Source of the DNA: Rubritepida sp.
GTDB taxonomy: Bacteria; Pseudomonadota; Alphaproteobacteria; Acetobacterales; Acetobacteraceae
Reading direction: 5' to 3'
DNA length: 42,503 nt
NCBI GenBank assembly: GCA_028291455.1
Contig: JAQGHY010000213.1
Span: 1-42,503 of the forward strand
A program made the translations under genes and the position numbers. Below are positions 24,452-33,200 of this stretch, one piece after another (the stretch's first letter is position 1; every line of letters begins with the position of its first letter). The notes below the pieces were generated by a model. The model did no database searches and was not told the DNA's origin. It saw only the letters and a list, made by a program, of their open reading frames with translations.

Positions 24452-25143
24452 ACCTCCTCGACCCCATCCGGTGTCGACAGCGCGTAGCCCGCGCCGCGCA
24501 CGGTGCGGATCATCGGCGGTTCGCCCGGCAGATCGAGCTTGCGGCGGAGCCGGCTCACATGCACGTCCACGACGTTGGTCGTGGGGTCGAAGGAAAAGTC
24601 CCACACTTTTTCAAGCAGCATGGTGCGCGTGATCACCTGGCCGGCATGCCGCATCAGGTATTCCAGCAGGCGCCATTCGGTCGGCAGCAGGTCCAGCTTG
24701 CGTGCGCCACGTATCGCCACGCGCTGGAGCAGGTCCATCCGCAGATCGGCCAGGCTCAGCACCGATTGCTCCGCCGGAGGGCCGGAGGGGCGGCGGGCCA
24801 GCGCCCGGATGCGCGCGCGCAGTTCGGCAAAGGCGAAGGGCTTGGCGAGGTAGTCGTCCGCCCCGGCCTCCAGCCCCTCCACGCGCTTCTCCACCTCGCC
24901 CAGCGAGGTCAGTACCAGCACCGGCGTGGTGATCTGCGCGAGGCGCAGCGCTCGGATGATGGAGAGGCCGTCGGGGCCGGGCAGCATGCGGTCGGTCACG
25001 ATCACGTCGAAGGGCTCGCCCATCGCGAGGAAGAGCCCGTCACGCCCGTTATTGGCGTGGTCCACCACATGGCCTTCCTCGCGAAGCCCCTTCGCGATGT
25101 AGCCGGCCGTGGATTCGTCGTCCTCGATGAGGAGGATCCGCAT
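24448..25143 (-). CDS. OmpR/PhoB-family response regulator
   Basis: The regulator has 231 residues from the ATG at 25143. The receiver domain has acidic pocket residues at EDD (7-9), phospho-acceptor Asp51 in VIVTDRMLPGPDG, switch Thr in VLTSLGEV, and Lys in LAKPF. The C-terminal winged helix (about 130-225) contains LLPTEWRLLEYLMRHAG and TNVVDVHVSRLRRKLD, the OmpR recognition helix region. It overlaps the kinase gene by TTGA. It is divergent from the transglutaminase gene with 93 bases between, and its own start region can fold into a hairpin (25146-25175). Targets are unknown; degP next door is a candidate. Confidence 0.94.
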   Translation of the reverse strand: MRILLIEDDESTAGYIAKGLREEGHVVDHANNGRDGLFLAMGEPFDVIVTDRMLPGPDGLSIIRALRLAQITTPVLVLTSLGEVEKRVEGLEAGADDYLAKPFAFAELRARIRALARRPSGPPAEQSVLSLADLRMDLLQRVAIRGARKLDLLPTEWRLLEYLMRHAGQVITRTMLLEKVWDFSFDPTTNVVDVHVSRLRRKLDLPGEPPMIRTVRGAGYALSTPDGVEEV

Positions 25144-25145
25144 GT

Positions 25146-25175
25146 GGTCCCGCGCAGGTTGCTGAACCTGGGACC
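25146..25175 (-). promoter_or_regulatory. inverted repeat abutting the response-regulator start codon
   Basis: Two nested inverted repeats: GGTCCC (25146-25151) with GGGACC (25170-25175), and CAGGTT (25155-25160) with AACCTG (25165-25170). In the minus-strand mRNA they give an approximately 11-bp stem with a small bulge that ends two bases before the AUG and includes the only GGGA ribosome-site-like sequence. It may be a translational control element or an operator in the divergent promoter region. Confidence 0.4.
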
Positions 25176-25236
25176 CTGCCACGGATCGGCGTCCTGCGGG
25201 AGACGCGGCCAGGCGCCGCATGCTATGATCGCCCGC

Positions 25237-26181
25237 ATGTCCGAAGCCGCCCCCACCGAGCTCAGCCCGCCGCCCGCGCGGATGCGGGACGTGCTCGCCG
25301 TCGCGCATTCGACCATCTACCGCTACGCCCGCCCTGTCGGGCTAGGCCCGCAGCGGCTGATGCTCCGCCCTCGCGACAGCCACGACACGCGGCTGCTCTC
25401 CGCCTCGCTGACGCTGTCGCCGCCTGGCAAGCTGCGCTGGTTCTACGATGTCTTCGGCAACAGCATCGCGCTGGCGGAGTTCGCGGGGACCACGACGGAG
25501 CTCGTCATCCGCAGCGACCTGCTGGTGGAACGCTTCGGCGGCAACGAGCCGCCGCGCGATATAGCGGCCGAGATCGCGTCGGAGGCCAGGGCCTGGCCCT
25601 TCGCCTATTCGCGGGATGATCGCGCCGATCTCGGCTCCATGCTGGTGCCGCAATATGCCGACCCCCAGGGGAGGCTGCTGCGCTGGGCGCGCGGCTTCGT
25701 GGCCGGCAATCCGACGCCGACGCTGGGACTGCTGAAGGATATCAACGCCAGCATCCAGGCTGGCTTCATCTACCGCGCGCGCGAGGAAGCCGGCACGCAG
25801 ACGCCGTTGCAGACGCTCGACAAGGGTTCGGGCACCTGCCGCGACTTCGCGGTGCTCATGATCGAGACCTGCCGCGCCATGGGCTTCGGCGCGCGCCTCA
25901 TCAGCGGGTACCTCCATGTGCGGGATTACGGTACCGCGCAGGGGGCGGGTTCGACCCATGCCTGGTGCGAGGTCTATCTGCCGCAGGCCGGCTGGATCTC
26001 CTTCGACCCCACCAACGGCGTCGTCGGCGGGCGGGACCTGATCCGCGTGGCGACGGTGCGCGACATCCGCCAAGCCGCGCCGATCACCGGCAGCTTCATC
26101 GGCCGCCCGACCGACTTTCTCGACATGGAGGTTTCGGTGCACGTCACGCAGGTCTCGCCCGAGGCGCTTCCGCCCGGATGA
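25237..26181 (+). CDS. transglutaminase-like cysteine protease family protein
   Basis: The protein has 314 residues from the ATG at 25237 (ATG at 25225 also possible). The N-terminal part (about residues 18-100) resembles the bacterial transglutaminase N-terminal beta domain, with HSTIYRYARPVGLGPQRLML. The transglutaminase core carries the triad Cys201 in GSGTCRDFA, His241 in STHAWCEVY and Asp257 in FDPTNG. Such cytosolic family members are probable peptidases or amidases rather than cross-linkers. The gene is divergent from the two-component genes. No signal peptide is seen. Confidence 0.9.
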   Translation: MSEAAPTELSPPPARMRDVLAVAHSTIYRYARPVGLGPQRLMLRPRDSHDTRLLSASLTLSPPGKLRWFYDVFGNSIALAEFAGTTTELVIRSDLLVERFGGNEPPRDIAAEIASEARAWPFAYSRDDRADLGSMLVPQYADPQGRLLRWARGFVAGNPTPTLGLLKDINASIQAGFIYRAREEAGTQTPLQTLDKGSGTCRDFAVLMIETCRAMGFGARLISGYLHVRDYGTAQGAGSTHAWCEVYLPQAGWISFDPTNGVVGGRDLIRVATVRDIRQAAPITGSFIGRPTDFLDMEVSVHVTQVSPEALPPG

Positions 26182-26189
26182 GATGCGGC

Positions 26190-26213
26190 TATCCTCCGTG
26201 AAAATGGAGGATA
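26190..26213 (+). promoter_or_regulatory. hairpin that contains the Shine-Dalgarno of the downstream hydrolase gene
   Basis: TATCCTCC (26190-26197) and GGAGGATA (26206-26213) are exact complements around an 8-base AT-rich loop. The 3' arm is the GGAGG ribosome site six to ten bases before the ATG at 26220. Folding would hide the site; the stem is also close to the upstream stop and could act as a weak attenuator. Confidence 0.55.
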
Positions 26214-26219
26214 ACGACC

Positions 26220-27371
26220 ATGCTGACCCCGCTGGATTCGACCGTTCTGCCCAATGGAGTCCGCGCGCGCTTCGTCCCTGAAGTGAACGGCCTGAACATG
26301 CATGTTCTGGAGGCCGGCACGCCGGGCCAACCCTTGCTCCTGCTGCTGCACGGCTTCCCTGAGCTGGCCTATTCCTGGCGCAACGTGATGCTTCCGCTGG
26401 CCGAGGCCGGCTACCACGTCGTCGCCCCCGACCAGCGCGGCTATGGCCGCACCACCGGTTGGGATGCGTCGTTCGACGGCGACCTCGCGAGCTTCCGCCC
26501 GCTGAACTATGTGCGCGATGCCCTGGCGCTGGTCGCTGCGCTGGGTCATCGCGAGGTGGCCTGCGTCATCGGCCATGATTTCGGAGCCCCCGTTGCGGGC
26601 AATTGCGCCTTGTCGCGGCCGGACGTCTTCCGATCGGTGGTGATGATGAGCGCGCCCTATGCGGGTCCGCGCGCCTGGCCTTTCGGCCCGCAGGAGGCGC
26701 CGGAGACGCCCGCCGGTCTCGCCTCGCCGGCGATGAACGAGGCGCTTGGCCGCCTGAACCCCCCTCGGCAGCACTACCAGTGGTTCTACTCGACGCGTGG
26801 TGCCAACGAGGACATGTGGCACGCCAAGCAAGGGCTGCACGCGTTCATCCGCGCCTATTACCACCACAAGAGCGCGGATTGGGCGGGCAACAAGCCCTAT
26901 CGCCTCGCGGCTTGGGAGGCTTCCGAACTGGCGAAGATGCCGACCTACTACATCATGCCGCGAGACCTCGGCATGGCGGCGACGGTGGCGGCGGAGATGC
27001 CGGACGCGGCGGCGATCGCGGCCAACAAGTGGCTGCCGGAGGCGGCGCTGGCCGTCTACGCTGGGGAATACGGACGCACCGGCTTCCAGGGTGGGCTGCA
27101 ATCCTACCGCTGCACCACCAGCGGCGCCGTAGCGGCGGATATGCGGCTCTTCGGCGGGAAGAGCATCGAGGTACCGGCTTGCTTCATCGCCGGCACCAGC
27201 GATTGGGGCACCTACCAGAAGCCCGGCGACTTCGAGATGATGCAGAGCCATGGCTGCGCGAAGCTGCTGGCCTGCCATCTGGTGCCCGGCGCCGGTCATT
27301 GGGTTCAACAGGAACAGGCAGCCGTGGTGGCCGACCTGCTGCGCGATTTCCTCGGCCGCAAGGATAGCTAG
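26220..27371 (+). CDS. alpha/beta hydrolase, epoxide hydrolase-like
   Basis: This 383-residue alpha/beta hydrolase has LLLLHGFPELAYSWRN (oxyanion region, about residues 40-55), and GHDFGAPVAGN around residue 120, where Asp is the probable nucleophile. It ends with GAGHWVQQEQ, which holds the catalytic His. HGFPELAYSWR is close to the HGxP motif of soluble epoxide hydrolases. The cap domain is long (about 150-300), making the protein larger than most dehalogenases. Its stop overlaps the convergent stop of the next gene in a CTAG. A strong GGAGG precedes the ATG but is buried in an inverted repeat. Substrate unknown. Confidence 0.9.
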   Translation: MLTPLDSTVLPNGVRARFVPEVNGLNMHVLEAGTPGQPLLLLLHGFPELAYSWRNVMLPLAEAGYHVVAPDQRGYGRTTGWDASFDGDLASFRPLNYVRDALALVAALGHREVACVIGHDFGAPVAGNCALSRPDVFRSVVMMSAPYAGPRAWPFGPQEAPETPAGLASPAMNEALGRLNPPRQHYQWFYSTRGANEDMWHAKQGLHAFIRAYYHHKSADWAGNKPYRLAAWEASELAKMPTYYIMPRDLGMAATVAAEMPDAAAIAANKWLPEAALAVYAGEYGRTGFQGGLQSYRCTTSGAVAADMRLFGGKSIEVPACFIAGTSDWGTYQKPGDFEMMQSHGCAKLLACHLVPGAGHWVQQEQAAVVADLLRDFLGRKDS

Positions 27372-28771
27372 GCGCGGCGCAGCCCTGTTGGGTAGAGCCG
27401 GCCAGCCTGACGGCCGCTTTCCAGCACGAAGCCGCCCGGCATCTCGATCAGCGCCAGGTCGGCGGGAGCGTCGGCCTTGTCGTCCCAGGCCTCGTGCAGC
27501 GGGCGGCCGTCCATACCATCCGTCGGCACGCCGAGCAGATGCAGCAGGGTAGGCACCATATCCGTCAGGTCCGCCATGGCCCGCACCGTGGCCCCGGAGC
27601 GGAACATGGCGCCCTGGAAGGCCAGCACCGTGGCCAACTCGCGCCGGTGCAGCCCGCCATGCATGCCGCCGCCCTCCGGCACATCTGCGGCGTCGAAGGG
27701 CGCGCGGCCGGGCAGGCCCCAATTGTCGGGGCCCTCTTCGCCAGCGAAGAGCAGCACGAGATCAGCGGCCCGCGCGTGCTCGGCATTGAGCATCGCGAGC
27801 GGCGCCACCCGCCCGGGCAGGATCGCCGGGTCGTTCGCCAGCAGCGAGCCGGCCCAGTCTTGCCGATCCAGCCAATCCGCGACCTGCGAGCCCATCGCCG
27901 GATCTTGCAGCCAGATCCCCGGGGCACCAGCCGGCGCCACGGTGATCGCCGTGCCGCCCTCGGCGGCGGGGAGGCCGTCACGCGCCATGAGCTGGGCGAC
28001 GGGGATCTTCCGATGACCCGTCACGTGGCCATGGTCCGACAGCACCACGAGGCCGATCTCGCCAGCGTCCGGCTGGGCATCGCGCCAGGCCACGATCCGC
28101 GCGACGCAGGCATCCGCTTCGGCCAGCGCCAGCCGCGCCTCCTCCGCGCCCAGGCCACGATAGTGGAAGGTGATGTCCGGCTCCGGGCACCAGAAGAGCG
28201 CCACATCCGGCCGCAACTCGGGCAGGACGAATTCGGTGAGAACCCGCGCCGCGTGCCGCGTGCGTTCGAGGTTGGGGATGGACGCGGGCGGCACCGGCCC
28301 GAGCTTCGCCGCGGCGGCCAGCGCATCGGGCGTATCCGTATCCGCCGCATTCCAGCGGAACTGGCCGAGCCGCGTGGCCGCCGGAGCCGCCACCAGGGTC
28401 TGCCCCGGCGTGCCGGCCGAAACGACCGCGAAGCTGCGGCCTGCCGCCGCCAGCCGCTCGCCGATGGTGGCCCGTTGCAGCGGCGATTCCGCCCCGGCCG
28501 AGAGAATGCGGAAATCCGCCGCATCCTTGGTGCGCAGCAGCCGGTCGGGCGCCAGCTTCGCGTCGAAAACCGTATTGCCGACCAAGCCATGCGCCGCCGG
28601 CCGGCAGCCGGTGACCAGCGAGGGCGTCGCCACGCGGGTCTCGCTCGGGAAGACGCTGCGCGCCTCTGCGAAACGCGTGCCCTGGGCGATCAGCGCGGAG
28701 AGCGCGGGCATCGAGGCAGGGGTCACAAGATCGGGGCGCAGCCCGTCCAGCACAATCATGACGAAACGCAT
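27368..28771 (-). CDS. alkaline-phosphatase-superfamily nucleotide pyrophosphatase/phosphodiesterase
   Basis: The 467-residue protein is of the NPP/type I phosphodiesterase group. Probable two-metal site residues are visible: Asp9 in IVLDGLRPD, nucleophile Thr45 in VFPSETRVATPSLVTG, Asp and His in EPDITFHYRGLG, Asp-His in LSDHGHVTGH, and His in MHGGLHRREL. No signal peptide is evident, so it may act in the cytoplasm, unlike many relatives. It would cleave phosphodiester or pyrophosphate bonds, perhaps of nucleotides, phosphonates or phosphoglycerol. It is divergent from the cellulose operon. Family is firm; the substrate is not known. Confidence 0.9.
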   Translation of the reverse strand: MRFVMIVLDGLRPDLVTPASMPALSALIAQGTRFAEARSVFPSETRVATPSLVTGCRPAAHGLVGNTVFDAKLAPDRLLRTKDAADFRILSAGAESPLQRATIGERLAAAGRSFAVVSAGTPGQTLVAAPAATRLGQFRWNAADTDTPDALAAAAKLGPVPPASIPNLERTRHAARVLTEFVLPELRPDVALFWCPEPDITFHYRGLGAEEARLALAEADACVARIVAWRDAQPDAGEIGLVVLSDHGHVTGHRKIPVAQLMARDGLPAAEGGTAITVAPAGAPGIWLQDPAMGSQVADWLDRQDWAGSLLANDPAILPGRVAPLAMLNAEHARAADLVLLFAGEEGPDNWGLPGRAPFDAADVPEGGGMHGGLHRRELATVLAFQGAMFRSGATVRAMADLTDMVPTLLHLLGVPTDGMDGRPLHEAWDDKADAPADLALIEMPGGFVLESGRQAGRLYPTGLRRA

Positions 28772-28893
28772 CCTGGCACCCCCCGACGAAGGGCAAAGGA
28801 TGCAACGGCGGGAGGTTTACGTCACCCGGCGGGTGTGTGAACAACTGGCGCGAATCTGTTACGCGTGGTGCAACCTGCTGCATTATGCGCGAG

Positions 28894-28911
28894 GGCGCCG
28901 CGGTCGGCGCC
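28894..28911 (+). promoter_or_regulatory. GC-rich hairpin in the leader of the cellulose operon
   Basis: GGCGCCG (28894-28900) and CGGCGCC (28905-28911) form a perfect 7-bp stem with a CGGT loop, two bases before AAAGGGA, the presumed ribosome site of the first gene. The interval 28772-28930 must hold the cellulose operon promoter and that of the divergent phosphodiesterase gene. I see no certain -35/-10 pair in it. Confidence 0.35.
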
Positions 28912-28930
28912 GGAAAGGGAAGCGGCTAGA

Positions 28931-29413
28931 TTGGAGCGAGAAATCGCAAACGTCATGGCGACCTGCCAATTGCGGGATTTTCGCTATATTGCGTTCCCGC
29001 CGGTCGTCTTTGAGACGCCGGTGCGTCCGGCCGTGCCCGCATCCGCCGTTTCCGGGACGGTATCGCCGGAAGCCGGGCTTCTTCCTCCCGAACCGAACAT
29101 CATCGCTAGCGCTCCTGAGCCGGTTCCAGCTGTCGTTCAATTGGTTCCTGCCGAACCCCTGCCGGTCATCGCACGGCCTCCGGCCCCGCTCGTGGTGCAG
29201 CAGCTAGCTCCTCCGGCCGTTGAGTCCACGCCCGTCGGCCCGGTCGTGGGACTTCGCCGGATCGCCGAGTTCGCTGCCGCCGCGGTACCGCCCCCGGAGC
29301 CGAAGGCGCCTGCGAGCACCACCCCCAGCTTCGCCCTTCTCAACGACATCGCGGCCGAGATGCGCCCGCGCCGGGCCCGCACGGGCCGGCGCTCGGGGTA
29401 CGAGCCGAAATGA
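28931..29413 (+). CDS. proline-rich protein, first gene of the cellulose operon (BcsO/BcsP/BcsH-like position)
   Basis: The product has 160 residues from TTG at 28931, preferred because AAAGGGA lies 10 bases upstream; the alternative ATG at 28955 gives 152 residues with a poor ribosome site. Residues about 30-130 are rich in Pro, Ala and Val (PAVPAS, PPEPNI, PLPVIARPPAPLVV) and likely disordered. The C-terminal stretch SFALLNDIAAEMRPRRARTG is more ordered and basic. There is no signal peptide. Pro-rich cytoplasmic accessory proteins BcsO, BcsP and BcsH occupy similar operon places in other cellulose producers, so a scaffold role is plausible by analogy. Sequence homology is not demonstrated. 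The stop is 7 bases before the bcsQ start. Confidence 0.7.
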   Translation: MEREIANVMATCQLRDFRYIAFPPVVFETPVRPAVPASAVSGTVSPEAGLLPPEPNIIASAPEPVPAVVQLVPAEPLPVIARPPAPLVVQQLAPPAVESTPVGPVVGLRRIAEFAAAAVPPPEPKAPASTTPSFALLNDIAAEMRPRRARTGRRSGYEPK

Positions 29414-29420
29414 GTCCCCC

Positions 29421-30224
29421 ATGCCGCTGATCGCCTTTGCCTCGCCCAAGGGTGGTGTCGGCAAGACCACAATCGCCGCGCATGTGGCCGCGCTGCTTGC
29501 TGGCCGTGGCCAGAAGGTCGTCGCGCTCGACCTCGACCCGCAGAATGCGCTGCGCCTGCATCTGGGCGTGCCGCTCCGCGAGGAGGGGCGCTTCATGTCC
29601 AGCCTCGCCGCGCGCGCGCCCTGGCGGGATTGCCTCGTAGACACCGAATCCGGCGTGCGCCTGCTGCCCTTTGGGCCGGTGGACCCCCTGCGGACGCTGG
29701 AACTCGCGGTGGCTCTGACGCAGGAGCCCGCGCTTCTCACCGAGCCCGTGCGCGAAATTCTTGCCTCACCCGACATCCTGGTGGTGGTGGACAGCCCGCC
29801 CGGTCCCAATGCAGCGCTGGCCGCCCTCATGCCGCTGCTGGACCTTCTGGTGTTGGTGCTGCTCGCCGATGCCGGCAGCGCCGCCATCATCCCGCAGATC
29901 GCCAGCAACCGCTTCCTCGGCCGCGGCACGCTGGCCGGCCGCTCGGCCGACCGTGCCGTGGTGGTGTTGAACCAGGTGGACGAGCAGGAGCCGCTCTCGG
30001 ATGCCGTGGTGGATATGGCGCGCAACGCGCTGGGCAAGCGCCTCATCGGCGCCGTCTGCCGGGACCAGGGCTTGGCCGAGGCCCTGGCCGACAAGCGCAT
30101 GCTGACCGCAGGCGAGCCCGGCGCCGGCGAGGATCTGCAGATCCTCGCCGATACGATCTCCAGGCACCTCCGGCTGCAGAGTTCCGAGGGCTATTCCGCG
30201 CTGTCCGAATGGCGGCGGCCATGA
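29421..30224 (+). CDS. bcsQ: BcsQ-like ParA/MinD-family ATPase of cellulose synthesis
   Basis: This is a 267-residue cytoplasmic P-loop ATPase. The deviant Walker A SPKGGVGKTT is at residues 8-17, and ALDLDPQNALRLHLG follows at about 35-49; DPQN is typical of BcsQ/YhjQ. A second acidic segment, VVVDSPPGPN, is near 116-125. The gene lies between the proline-rich gene and bcsAB, and its TGA overlaps the bcsAB ATG (ATGA at 30221), which fixes both boundaries. In enterobacteria BcsQ is needed for secretion and works with BcsR at the synthase. No BcsR was found here. Confidence 0.92.
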   Translation: MPLIAFASPKGGVGKTTIAAHVAALLAGRGQKVVALDLDPQNALRLHLGVPLREEGRFMSSLAARAPWRDCLVDTESGVRLLPFGPVDPLRTLELAVALTQEPALLTEPVREILASPDILVVVDSPPGPNAALAALMPLLDLLVLVLLADAGSAAIIPQIASNRFLGRGTLAGRSADRAVVVLNQVDEQEPLSDAVVDMARNALGKRLIGAVCRDQGLAEALADKRMLTAGEPGAGEDLQILADTISRHLRLQSSEGYSALSEWRRP

Positions 30225-33200
30225 AGGTGGAACGCTTCTCGGAATACGTTCAGACCTTTCCGGGGCCGGCGCCGCGCCGGGCCCGGCTGGAGCGGCTTGT
30301 CGCCGTCATCCTCGGCTTCATTTGCGCCTTCTTCTTCATCACCACGCCCATGGAGGCGGAGGGCCAGGCCTGGCTGACCCTGGGCGGGATCGTCGTCTTC
30401 CTGATCCTGAACCGCAGCCACTCGCGCAAGGCGGGGATGGTCCTCGTGGTGATGTCGGTGATGATCAGCTCGCGCTACCTCTTCTGGCGCGCGACGGAGA
30501 CGCTGGAATTCGAGAGCGTGCTGCAATCCATCCTGGGGTCGCTGCTCTTCGGTGCGGAGCTCTTCGCCGGCGCGCTGATGACGCTCTCCTATATCCAGAC
30601 CTCCTATCCGCTGGATCGCAAACCGGTGCCGCTGCCGCGCGATCCGGAGACGTGGCCGACCGTGGACGTCTATATCCCCAGCTACAACGAGAGCCTGGAC
30701 CTGGTACGCCCCACGGTCTTCGCGGCCATGAACATGGATTACCCGCGGGACCGGCTGAACGTGTGGATCCTCGATGACGGCCGCCGCCCGGAGTTCCGCG
30801 ACTTCGCCGAGGAATGCGGCTGCGGCTACATCATCCGCCCCGACAACAAGGGCGCGAAGGCTGGCAACCTCAATCACGCGCTGCGCCACACGACGGGCGA
30901 ATACATCGCGATCTTCGACTGCGACCACGCGCCCACACGCGCTTTCCTCCAGCTCACTTTGGGCTGGCTGGTGCGCGACAAGCGGATCGCCCTGGTGCAG
31001 ACGCCGCACCACTTCTACTCGCCCGATCCGTTCGAGCGGAACTTGGCGCGCCAGCGGCTGGTGCCCAACGAGGGCCTGCTCTTCTACGGCGCCATCCAGC
31101 CTGGCAGCGACCTTTGGAACGCGGCCTTCTTTTGCGGCTCCTGCGCCGTCATTCGTCGCGAGGCGCTGGAGGAAGTGGGCGGCGTGCCGCACGTCACCGT
31201 AACCGAGGATTGCCACTGCGCTCTGAAGATGCAGCAGAAGGGCTGGCACACCGCCTATATCCGCATCCCCCTCGCGGCCGGCCTCGCCACCGAGCGGCTG
31301 GCGCTGCACATCGGCCAACGGCTGCGCTGGGCGCGTGGCATGCTGCAGATCATGCGGACGGAGAACACGCTCTTCGCTCCCGGGCTGAAATGGGCGCAAC
31401 GCTTCTGCTACTTCATCGCAGGTTTCGGCTTCCTCTTCGCCCTGCCGCGCGTAATCTTCCTGACCTCGCCGCTTGCCTTTCTCTTCTTCGGGGAGAGCGT
31501 GATCGCGGCCAGCCCCGTCGCCATCATCGCCTATGCCGGCAGCCATATGTTCCACGCCGTCGGCACCACGGCGCGGCTGAACGGCAAGCATCGCCATTCC
31601 TTCTGGTCCGAGATCTATGAGGCGTCCCTGGCCGTCCCGCTGCTGCCGGTGACGCTGCTGACGCTGTGGGATCCGTCCAAGGGCAAGTTCAACGTGACCG
31701 ACAAGGGCGGCATCCTGGAGGCGGGCTATCTCGATTTCCGCGCCGAGCTGCCGAACCTCATCATGCTGGTTCTGCTGGGCATCGGCTTCGCCATCGGCAT
31801 CTGGGGCATCTGCACGACCGACTTCGGCAGCCTCGAGGGCAATGCCTATCTGCTCAACAGCATCTGGGCCGGTATGTGCCTGATCCCGCTGGCCGCCAGC
31901 GTGGCCGTGGGTCGCGAGCGCGAGCAGTCCCGTGTGCGGGCCCGCGTCGAGGCCGACCTTCCGGGCCACCTGATCCTGCCGAGTGGCGAGCGGCTGCCCG
32001 CGCATAGCGCCAACCTTTCCCTCTCCGGCGCCCGGCTCATCCTGGACCGCGCGCTCGGCGTCGCGGAGGGCGACCATGTGAGGGTCGCCTTCGAGACCGG
32101 CGGCGAGGAGGTCGAACTGAAGGCCGAGGTGATCCGCTGGGATGGCCAGGAGGCCTATCTGCAATTCGTCATCGAGAATATCGCCGATGAGGCGGCGGTG
32201 GTCCGGGCCTTTTTCGGCCGCCCCGATGCCTGGCTCTACTGGGACCATTGGCCCGAGGACAAACCCCTGCGCTCGCTTCTTAATGTCGTTCTGGCCACGG
32301 CCGATGTCGTGTTCCGCAAATACCGCTTCGGCATCCTCCGCGCCGCCAAGCCGGTGGCCGCCGCCGCCGCGAAGGTGCAGGCGCCCCGCGTCTCGGATGT
32401 GGTGGCCCCGCGCCGCCACAAGGTCGTCGCCACGACGACCGCGGCGATGCTGGCGCTCGGCCTCGCCTTTGCCGCGCCCGCCCTCGCGCAGACGCCCGAT
32501 GGCAGCGGCGCCGCCGTGTTGCCGCCAGGTGCGCGTGTGGTGACCCGCAGTCTGCGGGAGCTCGGACTTTCCGGCCCGATGCAGCTGCGCGGCATCGCCG
32601 ATCTTCAGGGCGTGCTCTTCGGCCTGCGCGGCGACGAGGTGGTGACGCAGGCGCGCATCAACGTGGCCGGCGGCGCCTCGCCGGCGCTGATCCCCAACCT
32701 CAGCCAAATCACGCTGACCCTGAACGACCAGTTCGTCGGCACCATCCCGATGGACGCCTCGCGGCAGAATTTCGGCCCGGTGGAATTCCCGCTCGATCCG
32801 CTCTTCTTCAGCGAGGTGAACCGGCTGAACTTCCGCTTCGCCGGCCGCTACACCACCGAATGCAACGACCCGCTTTCGGGCCTGCTCTGGGCCACCGTTT
32901 CCGATCTTTCCAGCGTCGAAATGCGGATCGAGCGCCTGCCGCCGCAGCGCGACCTCTCGCGCCTGCCCGAGCCGCTTTTCGACCGCCGAATCCTGCAGGG
33001 CTTGGTGACTCTGCCCATGGTCCTGCCCGAGGCGCTGGGCCCGGCTGGGCTGCGCGCCGCGGCCATCGCCGCCTCCTGGTTCGCGGTGCAGGCGGATTAC
33101 CGGGGCGCGACCTTCCCGGTCTCCCGCGCGATTCCCGATCGGGGCGATGCGATCGTGATCGCCGTCGGTACCGACGCGGTGCCGGGCATCACCATGCCGC

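Noticed and set aside
24559-25224. Upstream extension of the transglutaminase frame
   Set aside because: It covers the response regulator on the other strand; the translated part has no similarity to the transglutaminase N-terminal domain, and a good start exists at 25225-25237.
29630-30208. Extended start for the cellulose synthase frame
   Set aside because: This stretch overlaps bcsQ in another frame and translates to Arg/Pro-rich noise; the ATGA overlap at 30221 and the BcsA-like N-terminus set the start.
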